Assembly: GCF_039542035.1 (NCBI RefSeq)
Contig: NZ_BAABHJ010000019.1
Span: 62,001-126,000 of the forward strand
Reading direction: 5' to 3'
DNA length: 64,000 nucleotides
Origin: Actinoallomurus liliacearum
Lineage (GTDB): Bacteria > Actinomycetota > Actinomycetes > Streptosporangiales > Streptosporangiaceae
The translations under genes were made by a program, and so were the position numbers. The first letter of the stretch is position 1, and every line of letters starts with the position of its first letter. Shown here piece by piece: positions 43,483-51,619 of this stretch. Below the pieces are notes generated by a model. That model made no database searches. It saw nothing but the letters and a program-made list of their open reading frames with translations, and was not told the origin of the DNA.

Positions 43483-44238
43483 ATGGATCTAGGTCTGGCG
43501 GACAAGCGCGTACTCGTCACGGGCGCCACCCGAGGGATCGGCCGTGCGACGGCGCGGCTCTTCGGCGAGGAGGGCGCCCGCGTCGCCGTGGGCTATCACA
43601 CCTCGGACGCGGCGGCCAAGAGCCTGGTCGACGAGCTCGGCGGCGAGAGCCGGGCCTGCGCGGTCCGGCTCGACCTCGCCGACCCCGACTCGATCGAGGC
43701 GGCGGTGCGCGCCGTCGAGGAACGCTGGGGCGGAGTGGACGTCGTCGTGGCCAACGCCCAGACGTGGGAGTGGATCGATCCGGCGGAGATCCCGCCGTAC
43801 GAGGACTTCCCGATGGACTACTGGCTCGCCCGCTACCGCGAGAACGCCGAGGGGCACATGTGGACGGTCCGGTACGCCCTGCGCGGCATGCGAGCGCGTG
43901 GCTGGGGCCGGGTCGTCCTGCTGTCCTCAGTCACGGCGGAGCACGGGAACCCCGGATCGGAGCTGTACAGCGCCTCGAAGGCGGCGCTGCACGGGTTCGC
44001 CCGGGGCCTGATGTGGACGCGGGACGGGGTGCTCGTCAACGTGGTCGCGCCCGGCGGCACGGTGACCGAGAGCCTCGACGCGGTCGATCCGGAACTCCTG
44101 GAACGCGTCACCCGCGACACCCCGAGCGGCCGCCTGACCACCGCGGAGGAGGTCGCGCGCGTCATCGTCTTCCTCGGCTCCGCGGCGAACGGCAACGTCA
44201 ACGGCGAGGTGGTCCACACCGCCGGCGGCACGCGCTGA
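43483..44238 (+). CDS. Short-chain dehydrogenase/reductase (SDR 3)
   Basis: This 251-residue SDR has 'VLVTGATRGIGRATARLF', 'VVANAQTWEWIDP', catalytic Ser in 'VVLLSSVTAEHGNPG' and 'LYSASKAALHGF'. It opens a plus-strand operon (SDR, ABM monooxygenase, SDR, SchA/CurD protein, LLM oxidoreductase) that is the aromatic-polyketide core of this window. A ketoreductase role is inferred. Confidence 0.87.
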   Translation: MDLGLADKRVLVTGATRGIGRATARLFGEEGARVAVGYHTSDAAAKSLVDELGGESRACAVRLDLADPDSIEAAVRAVEERWGGVDVVVANAQTWEWIDPAEIPPYEDFPMDYWLARYRENAEGHMWTVRYALRGMRARGWGRVVLLSSVTAEHGNPGSELYSASKAALHGFARGLMWTRDGVLVNVVAPGGTVTESLDAVDPELLERVTRDTPSGRLTTAEEVARVIVFLGSAANGNVNGEVVHTAGGTR

Positions 44239-44298
44239 GCCCGAACGTCCATGACCGTGGCCGCGACGTACGTCGAGCGGCCGTACCAGGGAGGAACC

Positions 44299-44646
44299 AT
44301 GTCAGAGCCGCAGTCGATGTTCCGCGTCATGCTGCGCATGCAGATCCACCAGGGGATGGAGCAGGAGTTCGAGCAGACCTGGCATTCCGTCGGCAAGGCG
44401 GTCACGGACCATCCGGCGAACATCGGCCAGTGGCTGTCCCGGAGCGACGAAGAGGACAACGTCTACTACATCGTCAGCGACTGGACCGACGAGCCGCGGT
44501 TCCGCGAGTTCGAGCACAGCGACACCCACCTCGCGCACCGGACGAAGCTGCACCCGTACCGCTCCGGCGGCTCGATGACGACCATGCACGTGGTCTACGC
44601 GATGACCGGTGCGGGCGCGGCCGCGCCGGCGTCGGGCACCGCGTGA
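44299..44646 (+). CDS. ABM-family monooxygenase of aromatic polyketide type
   Basis: This 115-residue protein is an antibiotic-biosynthesis-monooxygenase fold: 'MFRVMLRMQIHQGMEQEFEQTWHSVGKAV', 'GQWLSRSDEEDNVYYIVSDWTDEPRFREFEHSD', 'HRTKLHPYRSGGSMTTMHVVY', each in parts as seen. Cofactor-free quinone-forming oxygenases of pentangular and spore-pigment polyketide clusters look like this. ATG 44299 has GGGAGGAA upstream. It is in the same operon as SDR 3 and the SchA/CurD gene. Confidence 0.85.
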   Translation: MSEPQSMFRVMLRMQIHQGMEQEFEQTWHSVGKAVTDHPANIGQWLSRSDEEDNVYYIVSDWTDEPRFREFEHSDTHLAHRTKLHPYRSGGSMTTMHVVYAMTGAGAAAPASGTA

Positions 44647-44734
44647 ACCCGCACCGCACGAGCCCGCACCACCTGAGCCCGCACCACGCGAGCCCGCATC
44701 GCGTGAACCCGCACCACCTGAGCCCGCGCCGCGC
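44645..44734. repeat. Six 15-bp tandem repeats
   Basis: Six units of the form GARCCCGCACCRCNY (for example GAGCCCGCACCACCT) follow head to tail directly after the ABM stop. They lie between two co-directional genes and are a multiple of three, so they could be translated but no start supports this. Confidence 0.85.
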
Positions 44735-44833
44735 GACCGGCGTCGCGAGCGCGTCTCCAGCCCACTGCGAGAGGACCGGGGCAGCGTCGGGCCGGAGTTC
44801 GTCGTATGAACCGCCCCACCCGACGGAGGTCCC

Positions 44834-45571
44834 ATGAATCTCGGACTGCGCGGCAAGCGCGTGCTGGTGACCGGCGGCAGCCGGGGCATCGGCAGGGAGA
44901 CCGTACTGGCCTTCGCCCGGGCCGGCGCCCGGGTCGTGGCCTGCCATCGCACGCCCGGTGAGGCGGCCGACGGCCTCGCCCGCGAGCTTAAGGAACTCGG
45001 CGGCGACCACCGCCTGGTCCAGGCCGACGTCACCGAACCCGCCGGTGCCTCCGCGCTCGCGGAGGCCTGCCGGGAGACCCTCGGCGGGCTCGACGCGCTC
45101 GTCAACAACGTCGGCGTGGACGGCCGGGCGAAGTTCGGGGAGCTGTCGGCGCAGGAATGGCGGCGGGTCCTCGACGCGAACCTGACCGGCACCTTCCTGG
45201 TCACCAAGGCCGTCCTCGGGCTGCTCGCGGACGGCGGCTCGATCATCAACATCGGAGCGTCCGCGGGAATGCGGGGACGGCCGGAGAGCGCGCACTACGG
45301 CGCCTCCAAGACCGCGATCCTCGGACTGACCCGGTCGCTGGCCAGGGAGCTGGGTCCCCGCGGGATCCGGGTCAACACCATCGCGCCCGGCGTCATCGTC
45401 ACCGAGCCCGGCGGTGGACCGCCGCCTCCGGTCGCCGACGCGATCCGCGCGGTGACCGCGCTGGGCCGGCTGGGCACGAGCGCCGACGTCGCCCCGGCCG
45501 TCCTGTTCCTGGCCAGTGACTCATCGCAGTACATCACCGGTGCCACGCTCAACATCGACGGAGGTGTCTGA
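44834..45571 (+). CDS. Short-chain dehydrogenase/reductase (SDR 4)
   Basis: This 245-residue SDR has 'VLVTGGSRGIGRETVLAFARAG', 'NNVGVDG', 'IINIGASAGMRG' and 'HYGASKTAILGLTRSLARELGPRGIRVNTIAPG', the last typical of FabG-like ketoreductases. The stop TGA shares bases with the next ATG (TGATG), so it is coupled to the SchA/CurD gene. A polyketide ketoreductase role is inferred. Confidence 0.88.
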   Translation: MNLGLRGKRVLVTGGSRGIGRETVLAFARAGARVVACHRTPGEAADGLARELKELGGDHRLVQADVTEPAGASALAEACRETLGGLDALVNNVGVDGRAKFGELSAQEWRRVLDANLTGTFLVTKAVLGLLADGGSIINIGASAGMRGRPESAHYGASKTAILGLTRSLARELGPRGIRVNTIAPGVIVTEPGGGPPPPVADAIRAVTALGRLGTSADVAPAVLFLASDSSQYITGATLNIDGGV

Positions 45572-45951
45572 TGCCGTTCGCCGCCATCACCTACCGGGTC
45601 GTTCCCGGACACGAGGACGAGATCGCGGAGATCTTCGCGGGCTTCCAGCGGGTGGACACGCCCGTCTTCCAGGACCCGGACGGCGAGAAGGCCGGCCGTC
45701 TCCTCGGCACGGCCGTGTTCATCAAGGACGACGTGATGGTCCGGGTGATCCACTACGAGGGCGACTTCCGTGCGGTGGCCGCGCACATGGGCCGGCAGAA
45801 GGGCGTGCACCTCCTGGAGGAGAAGCTCGCGCCGTACCTGGCCGAGAAGCGCGACACCTCGACGGAGGCGGGCTTCCAGGAGTACTTCCGTAACTCGGTC
45901 ATGCGCTCCGTCTCCCAGCTGTCGGTGGACACCCACCCCGTGAGCGGGTGA
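45571..45951 (+). CDS. SchA/CurD-like aromatic polyketide protein
   Basis: This 126-residue protein matches the SchA/CurD domain of spore-pigment and pentangular polyketide clusters: 'AITYRVVPGHEDEIAEIFAGFQRVDTPVFQD', 'GRLLGTAVFIKDDVMVRVIHYEGDF', 'HMGRQKGVHLLEEKLAPYLAEKRDT', 'FRNSVMRSVSQLSVDTHP'. It is coupled to SDR 4. Family members act in cyclisation or oxygenation of the nascent aromatic polyketide; the exact reaction is not proved. Its presence is strong evidence for a type II PKS product. Confidence 0.88.
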   Translation: MPFAAITYRVVPGHEDEIAEIFAGFQRVDTPVFQDPDGEKAGRLLGTAVFIKDDVMVRVIHYEGDFRAVAAHMGRQKGVHLLEEKLAPYLAEKRDTSTEAGFQEYFRNSVMRSVSQLSVDTHPVSG

Positions 45952-45955
45952 CGGC

Positions 45956-46816
45956 GTGGAGATCGGGATCGGGCTGCCGACCACCATCCCCGGTGCCGGC
46001 GGCGACGAGCTTCTCGCGTGGGCGAAACGCGGCGAGGACCTCGGCTTCTCCTCTCTCGGTGTGCTGGACCGGCTCATGTACGACTCCTATGAGCCGCTGA
46101 TCACGCTGGCGGCCGCCGCCGGCGCGACGAGCCGGATCCGGCTGACCACCAGCATCCTGATCGCCGCCTACCGCGGCGATCAGGTGGTGCTGGCCAAGCA
46201 GCTCGCGTCCCTGCACCGGCTCTCCGGCGGCCGCCTCGTCGTCAGCGTGGCGGCCGGCCCGCGCGAGGACGACTACGAGGCGTGCGGGACGCCGTTCCAC
46301 CGGCGGGGCCGCCGGCTCGACGACCTGCTCGGCGAGCTCCGGCGGCTCTGGGCGGGCGCGGCGTCGCCCGGGCTGGTGCCGGGCCCCTCCTGCGTGAACG
46401 GCGGTCCGCCGCTGATCGTGGGCGGGCACTCCGAGGCGGCCATGCGGCGGGCGGCCACCTACGGTGACGGCTGGATCGCCGGCGGCAGCTCGGCGTCCGG
46501 CTACGACGCGCTCGCCCAGCGGGCGCGTACGGCCTGGCAGGCCGCGGGCCGTACCGGCGAACCGCGGATGCTGGCCATCGCCTACGTCGCGCTCGGCGCG
46601 GACGCCCGCGAAGCCGCCGGACGCTACCTCACCGAGTACTACGCCTTCGCCGGGCCGAAGGCGGACATGGCCGTGCGCAGCATGCTCACCGACGAGCGGC
46701 AGCTCCGTGAGTTCGCCGACGGGTACGAGGCGTCGGGCTGCGACGAGCTCATCCTCATCCCGTGCGTCACCGATGTGGGCCAGGCCGACCGCATCGCCAA
46801 AGCCGTGTGGGGATGA
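45956..46816 (+). CDS. LLM-class (F420-dependent) oxidoreductase 1
   Basis: GTG 45956 is four bases after the previous stop. The 286-residue protein has the luciferase-like barrel: 'EIGIGLPTTIPGAGGDELLAWAKRGEDLGFSSLGVLDRL', 'LTTSILIAAYRGDQVVLAKQLASLHRLSGGRLVVSVAAGPREDDY'. F420 or FMN could be the cofactor. It ends the polyketide operon and may reduce or oxidise an aromatic intermediate. Confidence 0.85.
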   Translation: MEIGIGLPTTIPGAGGDELLAWAKRGEDLGFSSLGVLDRLMYDSYEPLITLAAAAGATSRIRLTTSILIAAYRGDQVVLAKQLASLHRLSGGRLVVSVAAGPREDDYEACGTPFHRRGRRLDDLLGELRRLWAGAASPGLVPGPSCVNGGPPLIVGGHSEAAMRRAATYGDGWIAGGSSASGYDALAQRARTAWQAAGRTGEPRMLAIAYVALGADAREAAGRYLTEYYAFAGPKADMAVRSMLTDERQLREFADGYEASGCDELILIPCVTDVGQADRIAKAVWG

Positions 46817-46830
46817 CCGCCCGCGCGTGA

Positions 46831-46860
46831 CGGCGGGCCCGCCCGTACGGGGGCCCGCCG
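46831..46860. terminator. Bidirectional terminator
   Basis: CGGCGGGCCC and GGGCCCGCCG form a perfect 10-bp stem with a 10-base loop between the convergent LLM and quinone oxidoreductase genes. Confidence 0.75.
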
Positions 46861-46875
46861 GTACGAGGGCCGCCG

Positions 46876-47892
46876 TCAGGCGGAGTCGGGCATGACGATG
46901 ACGAGTTTCCCGCGGGTGTGCCGTCCCGCCAGATCGGCGTAGGCCCGGGGTCCCTCCTTCAGGAGGTACCGGCGGCTGATGGTGCACGGCAGGGTGCCCC
47001 CGGCCGCCGCGGCCGCCAGCCGGTCGAGGTCGCCGGGGTGGGCGAAGGCGTGGAAGCCGACGTCGCGGAGGTCGGAGCGCAGCTCGGTGGGCGCGAAGTT
47101 GGGGGTGGCGAACCTGATCACGCGGCCGTTCGGCCGCAGGACCCGGCTCGCCTCGGTCAGACGGTCGCCCGGCAGTACCAGGCTCACCAGCGCGTCCACC
47201 CCACCGGGGTGCAGCCGCAACGTCTCGGCCACGGGGTCGGCCGACCGGTAGTCGATCACCTCCGCGGCGCCGAGCTCCCGGACGTACCGCTCGTCCTCGG
47301 GCAGCGCGGTCGCGATCACGTGCGCTCCGGCGGCGGCCAGCAGCGGGATCGCCACCCCGCCCACGCCCCCGGTCGCGCCGACGACCAGGACGGTCTCACC
47401 GGCTCGGAACCCGCCCGCGCGGAACATCGCCAGGGCCGCGAGGCCCACTGTGGACAGCGTGGCGGCGTGCTCGGCGGCCAGCTCCGGCGGGCGTACCGCG
47501 AGCGCCGGGGTGTCCGCCTCGAACACCGCGTACTCGGCGCTGGAGCCCGTGCTCAGGGACGGCGGCGCGGAGACCCGGCCGGCGATCTCCGCCATGGTGC
47601 GCGGGAACCCGACCCCGAACAGCTCCTCCCCGACGGCGAACCGGGTGACGCCGGCGCCGGTCTCGGTCACGGTGCCCGCGAAGTCACCGCCGGGCACGAG
47701 CGGGAAGGCGAGCGGGAGCAGGTCGCGCATGACGCCGCTGAGGTTCCAGACGTCGGCGGGGTTCACCGAGGCGGCCCGGACCCGTACCTGGATCTGCCCC
47801 GGGCCGGGCCGGGGGACCGGCAGGTCCTCGACCCTCAGCTCACCGGGTGGGCCGTACCGCCTGGCCACCACCGCCGTCATCGTCGTGGGCAT
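46876..47892 (-). CDS. Zinc-independent MDR-family quinone oxidoreductase
   Basis: This 338-residue protein is an MDR-type NADP-dependent oxidoreductase: 'VRAASVNPADVWNLSG', 'VPGGDFAGTVTETGAGV', NADP motif 'VLVVGATGGVGGVAIPLLAAAGA'. Catalytic-zinc Cys/His of alcohol dehydrogenases are absent, as in quinone/enone reductases. It is alone on its strand, divergent from CYP 3. A role in reducing a quinone intermediate, or in self-protection, is inferred. Confidence 0.85.
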   Translation of the reverse strand: MPTTMTAVVARRYGPPGELRVEDLPVPRPGPGQIQVRVRAASVNPADVWNLSGVMRDLLPLAFPLVPGGDFAGTVTETGAGVTRFAVGEELFGVGFPRTMAEIAGRVSAPPSLSTGSSAEYAVFEADTPALAVRPPELAAEHAATLSTVGLAALAMFRAGGFRAGETVLVVGATGGVGGVAIPLLAAAGAHVIATALPEDERYVRELGAAEVIDYRSADPVAETLRLHPGGVDALVSLVLPGDRLTEASRVLRPNGRVIRFATPNFAPTELRSDLRDVGFHAFAHPGDLDRLAAAAAGGTLPCTISRRYLLKEGPRAYADLAGRHTRGKLVIVMPDSA

Positions 47893-48247
47893 CGGCTTCC
47901 TCCAGGTCCGCCCGGGCGACCGGCCACGCCGGAGGACGCGCCGCGCGCCCGGATCCGCGACGCACTGATCCCGGCCGGTCGCCCGTACGGCGCCGACGCG
48001 GGCGGCACGATCGTGCCACGGCGCCGTGGACGATCACTCGAGCGCGCGAGGAGACGTGTCTCTTGACCGTGCATTGATCTTCGAGCGCGCCGAGAAGTCA
48101 AGATCACACACTTGTTCGCAACATTCGGCGCCGTCGGCGCCGGAGGCGTTCCCTCGGTGGGCTCTCGTCGTGCGCGCGGTCGGTGGCCGGCCGATCCGTC
48201 TCGAACCGACGAACCCACGGCACCGCACCGGTGCCACGCGAAAAAGG
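47893..48247. other. Divergent promoter region between quinone oxidoreductase and CYP 3
   Basis: No gene is seen in these 355 bases. It contains the palindrome GGCACGATCGTGCC (48004-48017), the element shared with 34158-34192, two TCGAGCG heptamers (48038 and 48081), and TCTTGAC (48061-48067) inverted as GTCAAGA (48097-48103). Confidence 0.6.
48008..48042. promoter_or_regulatory. Cluster promoter element, copy B
   Basis: Matches 34158-34192 at 28 of 35 ungapped positions with exact CGATCGTGCC and GATCACTCGAG blocks. Its left part is within a 14-bp perfect palindrome. Confidence 0.6.
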
Positions 48248-49465
48248 ATGGTGCCTGTTGTGACCACACTCCTCCCCGACCCGATGACACTGCCGGCGAA
48301 GCGAAGCTGCCCGTTCGATCCGCCGGACGAGTACGCGTGGCTGCTCGCCGAGCGGCCGATCAGCCGGCTCCAGCTTCCGGGCGGGCAGATCGGCTGGCTG
48401 GTGACACGGTATGAGGACGTTCGTGCGACGCTGGCCGACCAGCGGTTCAGTCCGCCGCTCGTCCAGGTGACCCCCGCGGCCGAACTCCCGCTCCCGAACG
48501 AGGAACTGGTCGTGCCCCCGGGGACGTTCCCCGCCCTCGACCCGCCCGAGCACAGCCGGTACCGCCGGCTGGTGAGCCCCTACTTCACCCGTAAGGCGAT
48601 GCGGGAGCTGACGCCGCGGATCCGGGAGATCGTCGATGAGCACCTGAGCGCGTTCATCGCTCAGGGCGACCGGGGCGACCTGGTCACCGGCTTCGCCGGT
48701 CCGATGGCCTCGTCGGTGATCGGCGAGATGGTGGGGGTGCCGGTCGCCGACCGCCCGGCCTTCCAGCGGCAGGTCGCGACGCTGCTGTCGCTCAGCGCCG
48801 GGGTCGACGAGCTGCGCGACGCCCGCCTCGGCCTCTACGGGAGCATGGCCGAACTCGTGGCGGCCAAGCGCCGCCGGCCGGGCGACGACATCATCAGCCG
48901 CCTGCTCCAGGGTGAGACGCGGATCAGCGACACCGAGGTGGTCAACATCGCGGCGCTGCTGTTGCTCACCGGGCTGGAGACGACCGCCGGGATGGTGGGC
49001 CTCGGCGCGTTCGTCCTCCTTGAGCACCCCGGCCAGCTGGCGGACCTGAAGGCAGACGAGACGCTCATCGACGGCGCGATCGAGGAGTTGCTGCGTTACC
49101 TGAGCATCGTGCAGTTCGGCGTGACCCGCAAGGCGAAGGAGGACCTTGAGATCGGTGGCCAGGTGATCCACGCCGGCGAGACCGTGATCGCCTCGATCGC
49201 GGCCGCCAACCGCGACCCGCGATTCCTCTCCGACCCGGACCGGCTGGACATCCACCGCTCGGGAACGCCTCACATCGCCTTCGGCTACGGGGTGCACCAG
49301 TGCCTCGGCGCCCACCTCGCCCGGACGGAGATGAAGGTCGCGCTGACCGCGCTCTTCCGCCGGCTGCCGACGTTGCGTCTCGCGGTGCCGGCCGAGGAGA
49401 TCCCGATGGCCGACGACACGGTTCTCTACTGTGTGCACTCCCTCCCGGTCGTCTGGGACGACTGA
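48248..49465 (+). CDS. Cytochrome P450 (CYP 3)
   Basis: This protein of about 405 residues has the I-helix 'LLLTGLETTAGMV', ExxR 'EELLRYLSI' and the heme loop 'FGYGVHQCLGAHLARTEM'. The N-terminus 'LPAKRSCPFDPPDEYAWLL' is typical of actinobacterial P450s. The start is uncertain: ATG 48248 overlaps AAAAAGGA, while GTG 48260 is 11 bases downstream of it and may be the true start. It is driven from the promoter region with the shared element and is a tailoring oxidase candidate. Confidence 0.88.
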   Translation: MVPVVTTLLPDPMTLPAKRSCPFDPPDEYAWLLAERPISRLQLPGGQIGWLVTRYEDVRATLADQRFSPPLVQVTPAAELPLPNEELVVPPGTFPALDPPEHSRYRRLVSPYFTRKAMRELTPRIREIVDEHLSAFIAQGDRGDLVTGFAGPMASSVIGEMVGVPVADRPAFQRQVATLLSLSAGVDELRDARLGLYGSMAELVAAKRRRPGDDIISRLLQGETRISDTEVVNIAALLLLTGLETTAGMVGLGAFVLLEHPGQLADLKADETLIDGAIEELLRYLSIVQFGVTRKAKEDLEIGGQVIHAGETVIASIAAANRDPRFLSDPDRLDIHRSGTPHIAFGYGVHQCLGAHLARTEMKVALTALFRRLPTLRLAVPAEEIPMADDTVLYCVHSLPVVWDD

Positions 49466-49494
49466 TCGGCCTCGGCCGGTGACCGCCGGAACCC

Positions 49495-49528
49495 GGCCCG
49501 GCCGCTCATGATCACGAGCGGCCGGGCC
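49495..49528. terminator. Bidirectional terminator
   Basis: GGCCCGGCCGCTC and GAGCGGCCGGGCC form a perfect 13-bp stem with an 8-base loop between the convergent P450 and LLM genes. Confidence 0.85.
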
Positions 49529-49550
49529 ATCGTCGTGGCACCCGGACGAC

Positions 49551-50615
49551 CTACGCCAAGGTGGGGCCCCGCACACCGTCGGCCGGCGGCTCCGCCCCGG
49601 CGGCCGCGCGGAGGGCCCCCGCCCGGGCGAACCGCCGGAGTGTCCCCGCCGGGTCGAGGTGGGACGGAAGCGTGGCGAGGACACAGGACACGCCGATCGA
49701 CTCCAGCCGCTTCAGGTGCGCCTCGGTCTCGGCCACGTCACCCACCGTCGCGCCGATGCCCGCGGCCAGGTCGACCAGTCCCAGCCGCTCGAGCAGCCGC
49801 ACGTTCTTCCCCCCGACGACGAAGTCGGAGGGGTCGTAGCGGCGCTCCATCTCCTCCACCGCGCCGAGGAGAGCGGGCGGGAGCTTCGCGCGCATGTGCG
49901 CCGGCCGCAGCCGCCAGCCCGCGATCGAGGCGAGGGACGGTCCGATCGCCGCGATCGCCTGGGCGCGGTCGTCCTCGATCGAGGCGAACGTGAACCCCCA
50001 GATGTCGATCGCGTCGGGGTCCCGCCCGGCCTCCGTCGCGGCGGCCCGGACGATCGCGATCTTCTCCTCGACGTGTTCGACGGACATCCCGACCGCCATG
50101 ATCACGCCATCGGCGATCTCCCCGGCCTGTCGCAGGCTCTTGGGATGGTCCGCGGCGATGAAGATCGGCACCGCGTAGCTTCGGCCCAGGGGCTCGGTGT
50201 GGTACCCATCGACGTACGCGCTCCCGCCGCCCAGGATCGCGCGGACGGCCGTGACGAACTCGCGCACCTCCTGCCGGGTCGACCCCTTGGTGCGGCCGAG
50301 GGCGCGCATGGCGCTGCCGCCGTTCCCGATGCCGAGGACGACGCGCCCGCCCGTCAGCTCATGCAACGAGGAGACGCCGCACGCGGTGATGGTCGGATGG
50401 CGGATGATCGGTGTGGTGACCGTCGTCGCCAGGGTGGCGTTCCGGACCTCCTGCGCCGCCGTCGTCATGGAGACGAACAGCTCCTGGGCCCGGAACGGTG
50501 AGTCGCCGACCCCGAGCACGTCGTAGCCGAGCTCGTCCGCCAGGCGCATCAGGCCGCGGAACGCCGGCAGGTCCTCAGTCCACTCGATGATCGCGCCAAG
50601 CCTCACGAGCCGCAC
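49551..50615 (-). CDS. LLM-class (F420-dependent) oxidoreductase 2
   Basis: GTG 50615 with GGGGGA four bases upstream gives 354 residues. The barrel reads 'LGAIIEWTEDLPAFRGLMRLADELGYDVLGVGDSPF', 'ACGVSSLHELTGGRVVLGIGNGGSAMRALGR', 'VPIFIAADHPKSLRQAGEIADGVI', as in 5,10-methylenetetrahydromethanopterin-reductase-like enzymes. It is the last gene of a minus-strand group with a methyltransferase and an SGNH-like protein. The substrate is unknown. Confidence 0.85.
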   Translation of the reverse strand: MRLVRLGAIIEWTEDLPAFRGLMRLADELGYDVLGVGDSPFRAQELFVSMTTAAQEVRNATLATTVTTPIIRHPTITACGVSSLHELTGGRVVLGIGNGGSAMRALGRTKGSTRQEVREFVTAVRAILGGGSAYVDGYHTEPLGRSYAVPIFIAADHPKSLRQAGEIADGVIMAVGMSVEHVEEKIAIVRAAATEAGRDPDAIDIWGFTFASIEDDRAQAIAAIGPSLASIAGWRLRPAHMRAKLPPALLGAVEEMERRYDPSDFVVGGKNVRLLERLGLVDLAAGIGATVGDVAETEAHLKRLESIGVSCVLATLPSHLDPAGTLRRFARAGALRAAAGAEPPADGVRGPTLA

Positions 50616-50676
50616 CGTCCCCCGTGTCTTCGCCTGCCGCTGCCGTACGTCGTCATGTGCGTTCCCCTCCTGGTCG

Positions 50677-51360
50677 CTAGCCGGCGGTGGCCTGGAAGAG
50701 CGCGACCGTCCCCCGCATCAGCACGCGGTACTTCGGGAAGTAGCGCGCGAGCTGGCGCTCGAGTCCGGCCTGGTCGTCGCCCTGGTTCTGGAAGTTGCCG
50801 CGCTCGTGCTGGGCGACCATCAGATGGGCCGTCAACCGGTTCATGGGGACGCCTTCGCAGAGCACCGTGGTGCCGAAGAAGGTGCCGCCGGGCCGGAGAA
50901 CCTCGGCGACGTGCTTCAGGATCACGCCCTTCTTCTCCCAGCCGCCCGGGATGGTGTGGAAGACCAGGCTCATCGCGGCCGAGTCGAAGTGCCCGGCCGG
51001 GAGCGGCAGCGGGTTCATCAGGTTGGCCTGGCAGGTCTTGGGGTTGTACCGGGCGAGCCGCTCGGATGAGGCCCGGAGGCATTCCTCGTTGAGGTCGAGG
51101 AGGGTGATCTCCGGATTCGGGGTCGGGAAACGGCAGTGATCGACGAAGTAACCGGTGCCGGGCCCGATGTCGAGGTGCCGGTTCCCGACCGAGGCGTTGT
51201 AGAGCCGGCGCATGTGCCGGGCCGGGCAGCGCCAGACCAGCGAGCAGAACAGCCCGATGACCAGCTTGTCGTAGATCTGGAGATTGCGCGGCGTATACGC
51301 CTCTTGCGCGTGGACGATCCTCGGGTCCAGTTCCGCGGATTCGGTGGGCTCGGTCGTCAT
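50677..51360 (-). CDS. Class I SAM-dependent methyltransferase (cluster MT 3, small)
   Basis: This 227-residue enzyme has motif I 'HLDIGPGTGYFVDHC' and 'ITLLDLNEECLRASSERLARY', without the winged-helix domain of the other cluster methyltransferases. 'FCSLVWRCPARHMRRLYNASV' precedes motif I. ATG 51360 with GGAG upstream is preferred; a longer in-frame start at 51474 has no ribosome site. C-, O- or carboxyl methylation cannot be told apart from sequence. Confidence 0.85.
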   Translation of the reverse strand: MTTEPTESAELDPRIVHAQEAYTPRNLQIYDKLVIGLFCSLVWRCPARHMRRLYNASVGNRHLDIGPGTGYFVDHCRFPTPNPEITLLDLNEECLRASSERLARYNPKTCQANLMNPLPLPAGHFDSAAMSLVFHTIPGGWEKKGVILKHVAEVLRPGGTFFGTTVLCEGVPMNRLTAHLMVAQHERGNFQNQGDDQAGLERQLARYFPKYRVLMRGTVALFQATAG

Positions 51361-51488
51361 ATTCGGGTCTCCGTTCTTCCCTGGCGGCGATTCCCTGGTG
51401 ATCCGTGCCTTGGTGGAACGGCGGTGGAGCCGTTCCGTCCCGGGCCCCGTGGCGAGCGGGCGACGGCGGCGCACGCGCCACCGGGTCC

Positions 51489-51520
51489 GGCCGGCCGGCG
51501 CCGTTGGCGGCCGGCCGGCC
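51489..51520. terminator. Hairpin downstream of SGNH-like gene
   Basis: GGCCGGCCGGC and GCCGGCCGGCC can form an 11-bp stem with a 10-base loop in the 259-base gap between two minus-strand genes. Very GC-rich; no T tract. Confidence 0.4.
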
Positions 51521-51619
51521 CCGGCAGGCCGGAGGGTCCCGGGCCTGCCGGCGGCGGCCCTCTTCGCCGCCGCCCTTCTCAGCGGGCGCGGTCCGGAGAC
51601 CGGCGCGCCGGCGTCCTCG

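Noticed and set aside
44645..44734. CRISPR array
   Set aside because: The units are contiguous 15-mers without spacers.
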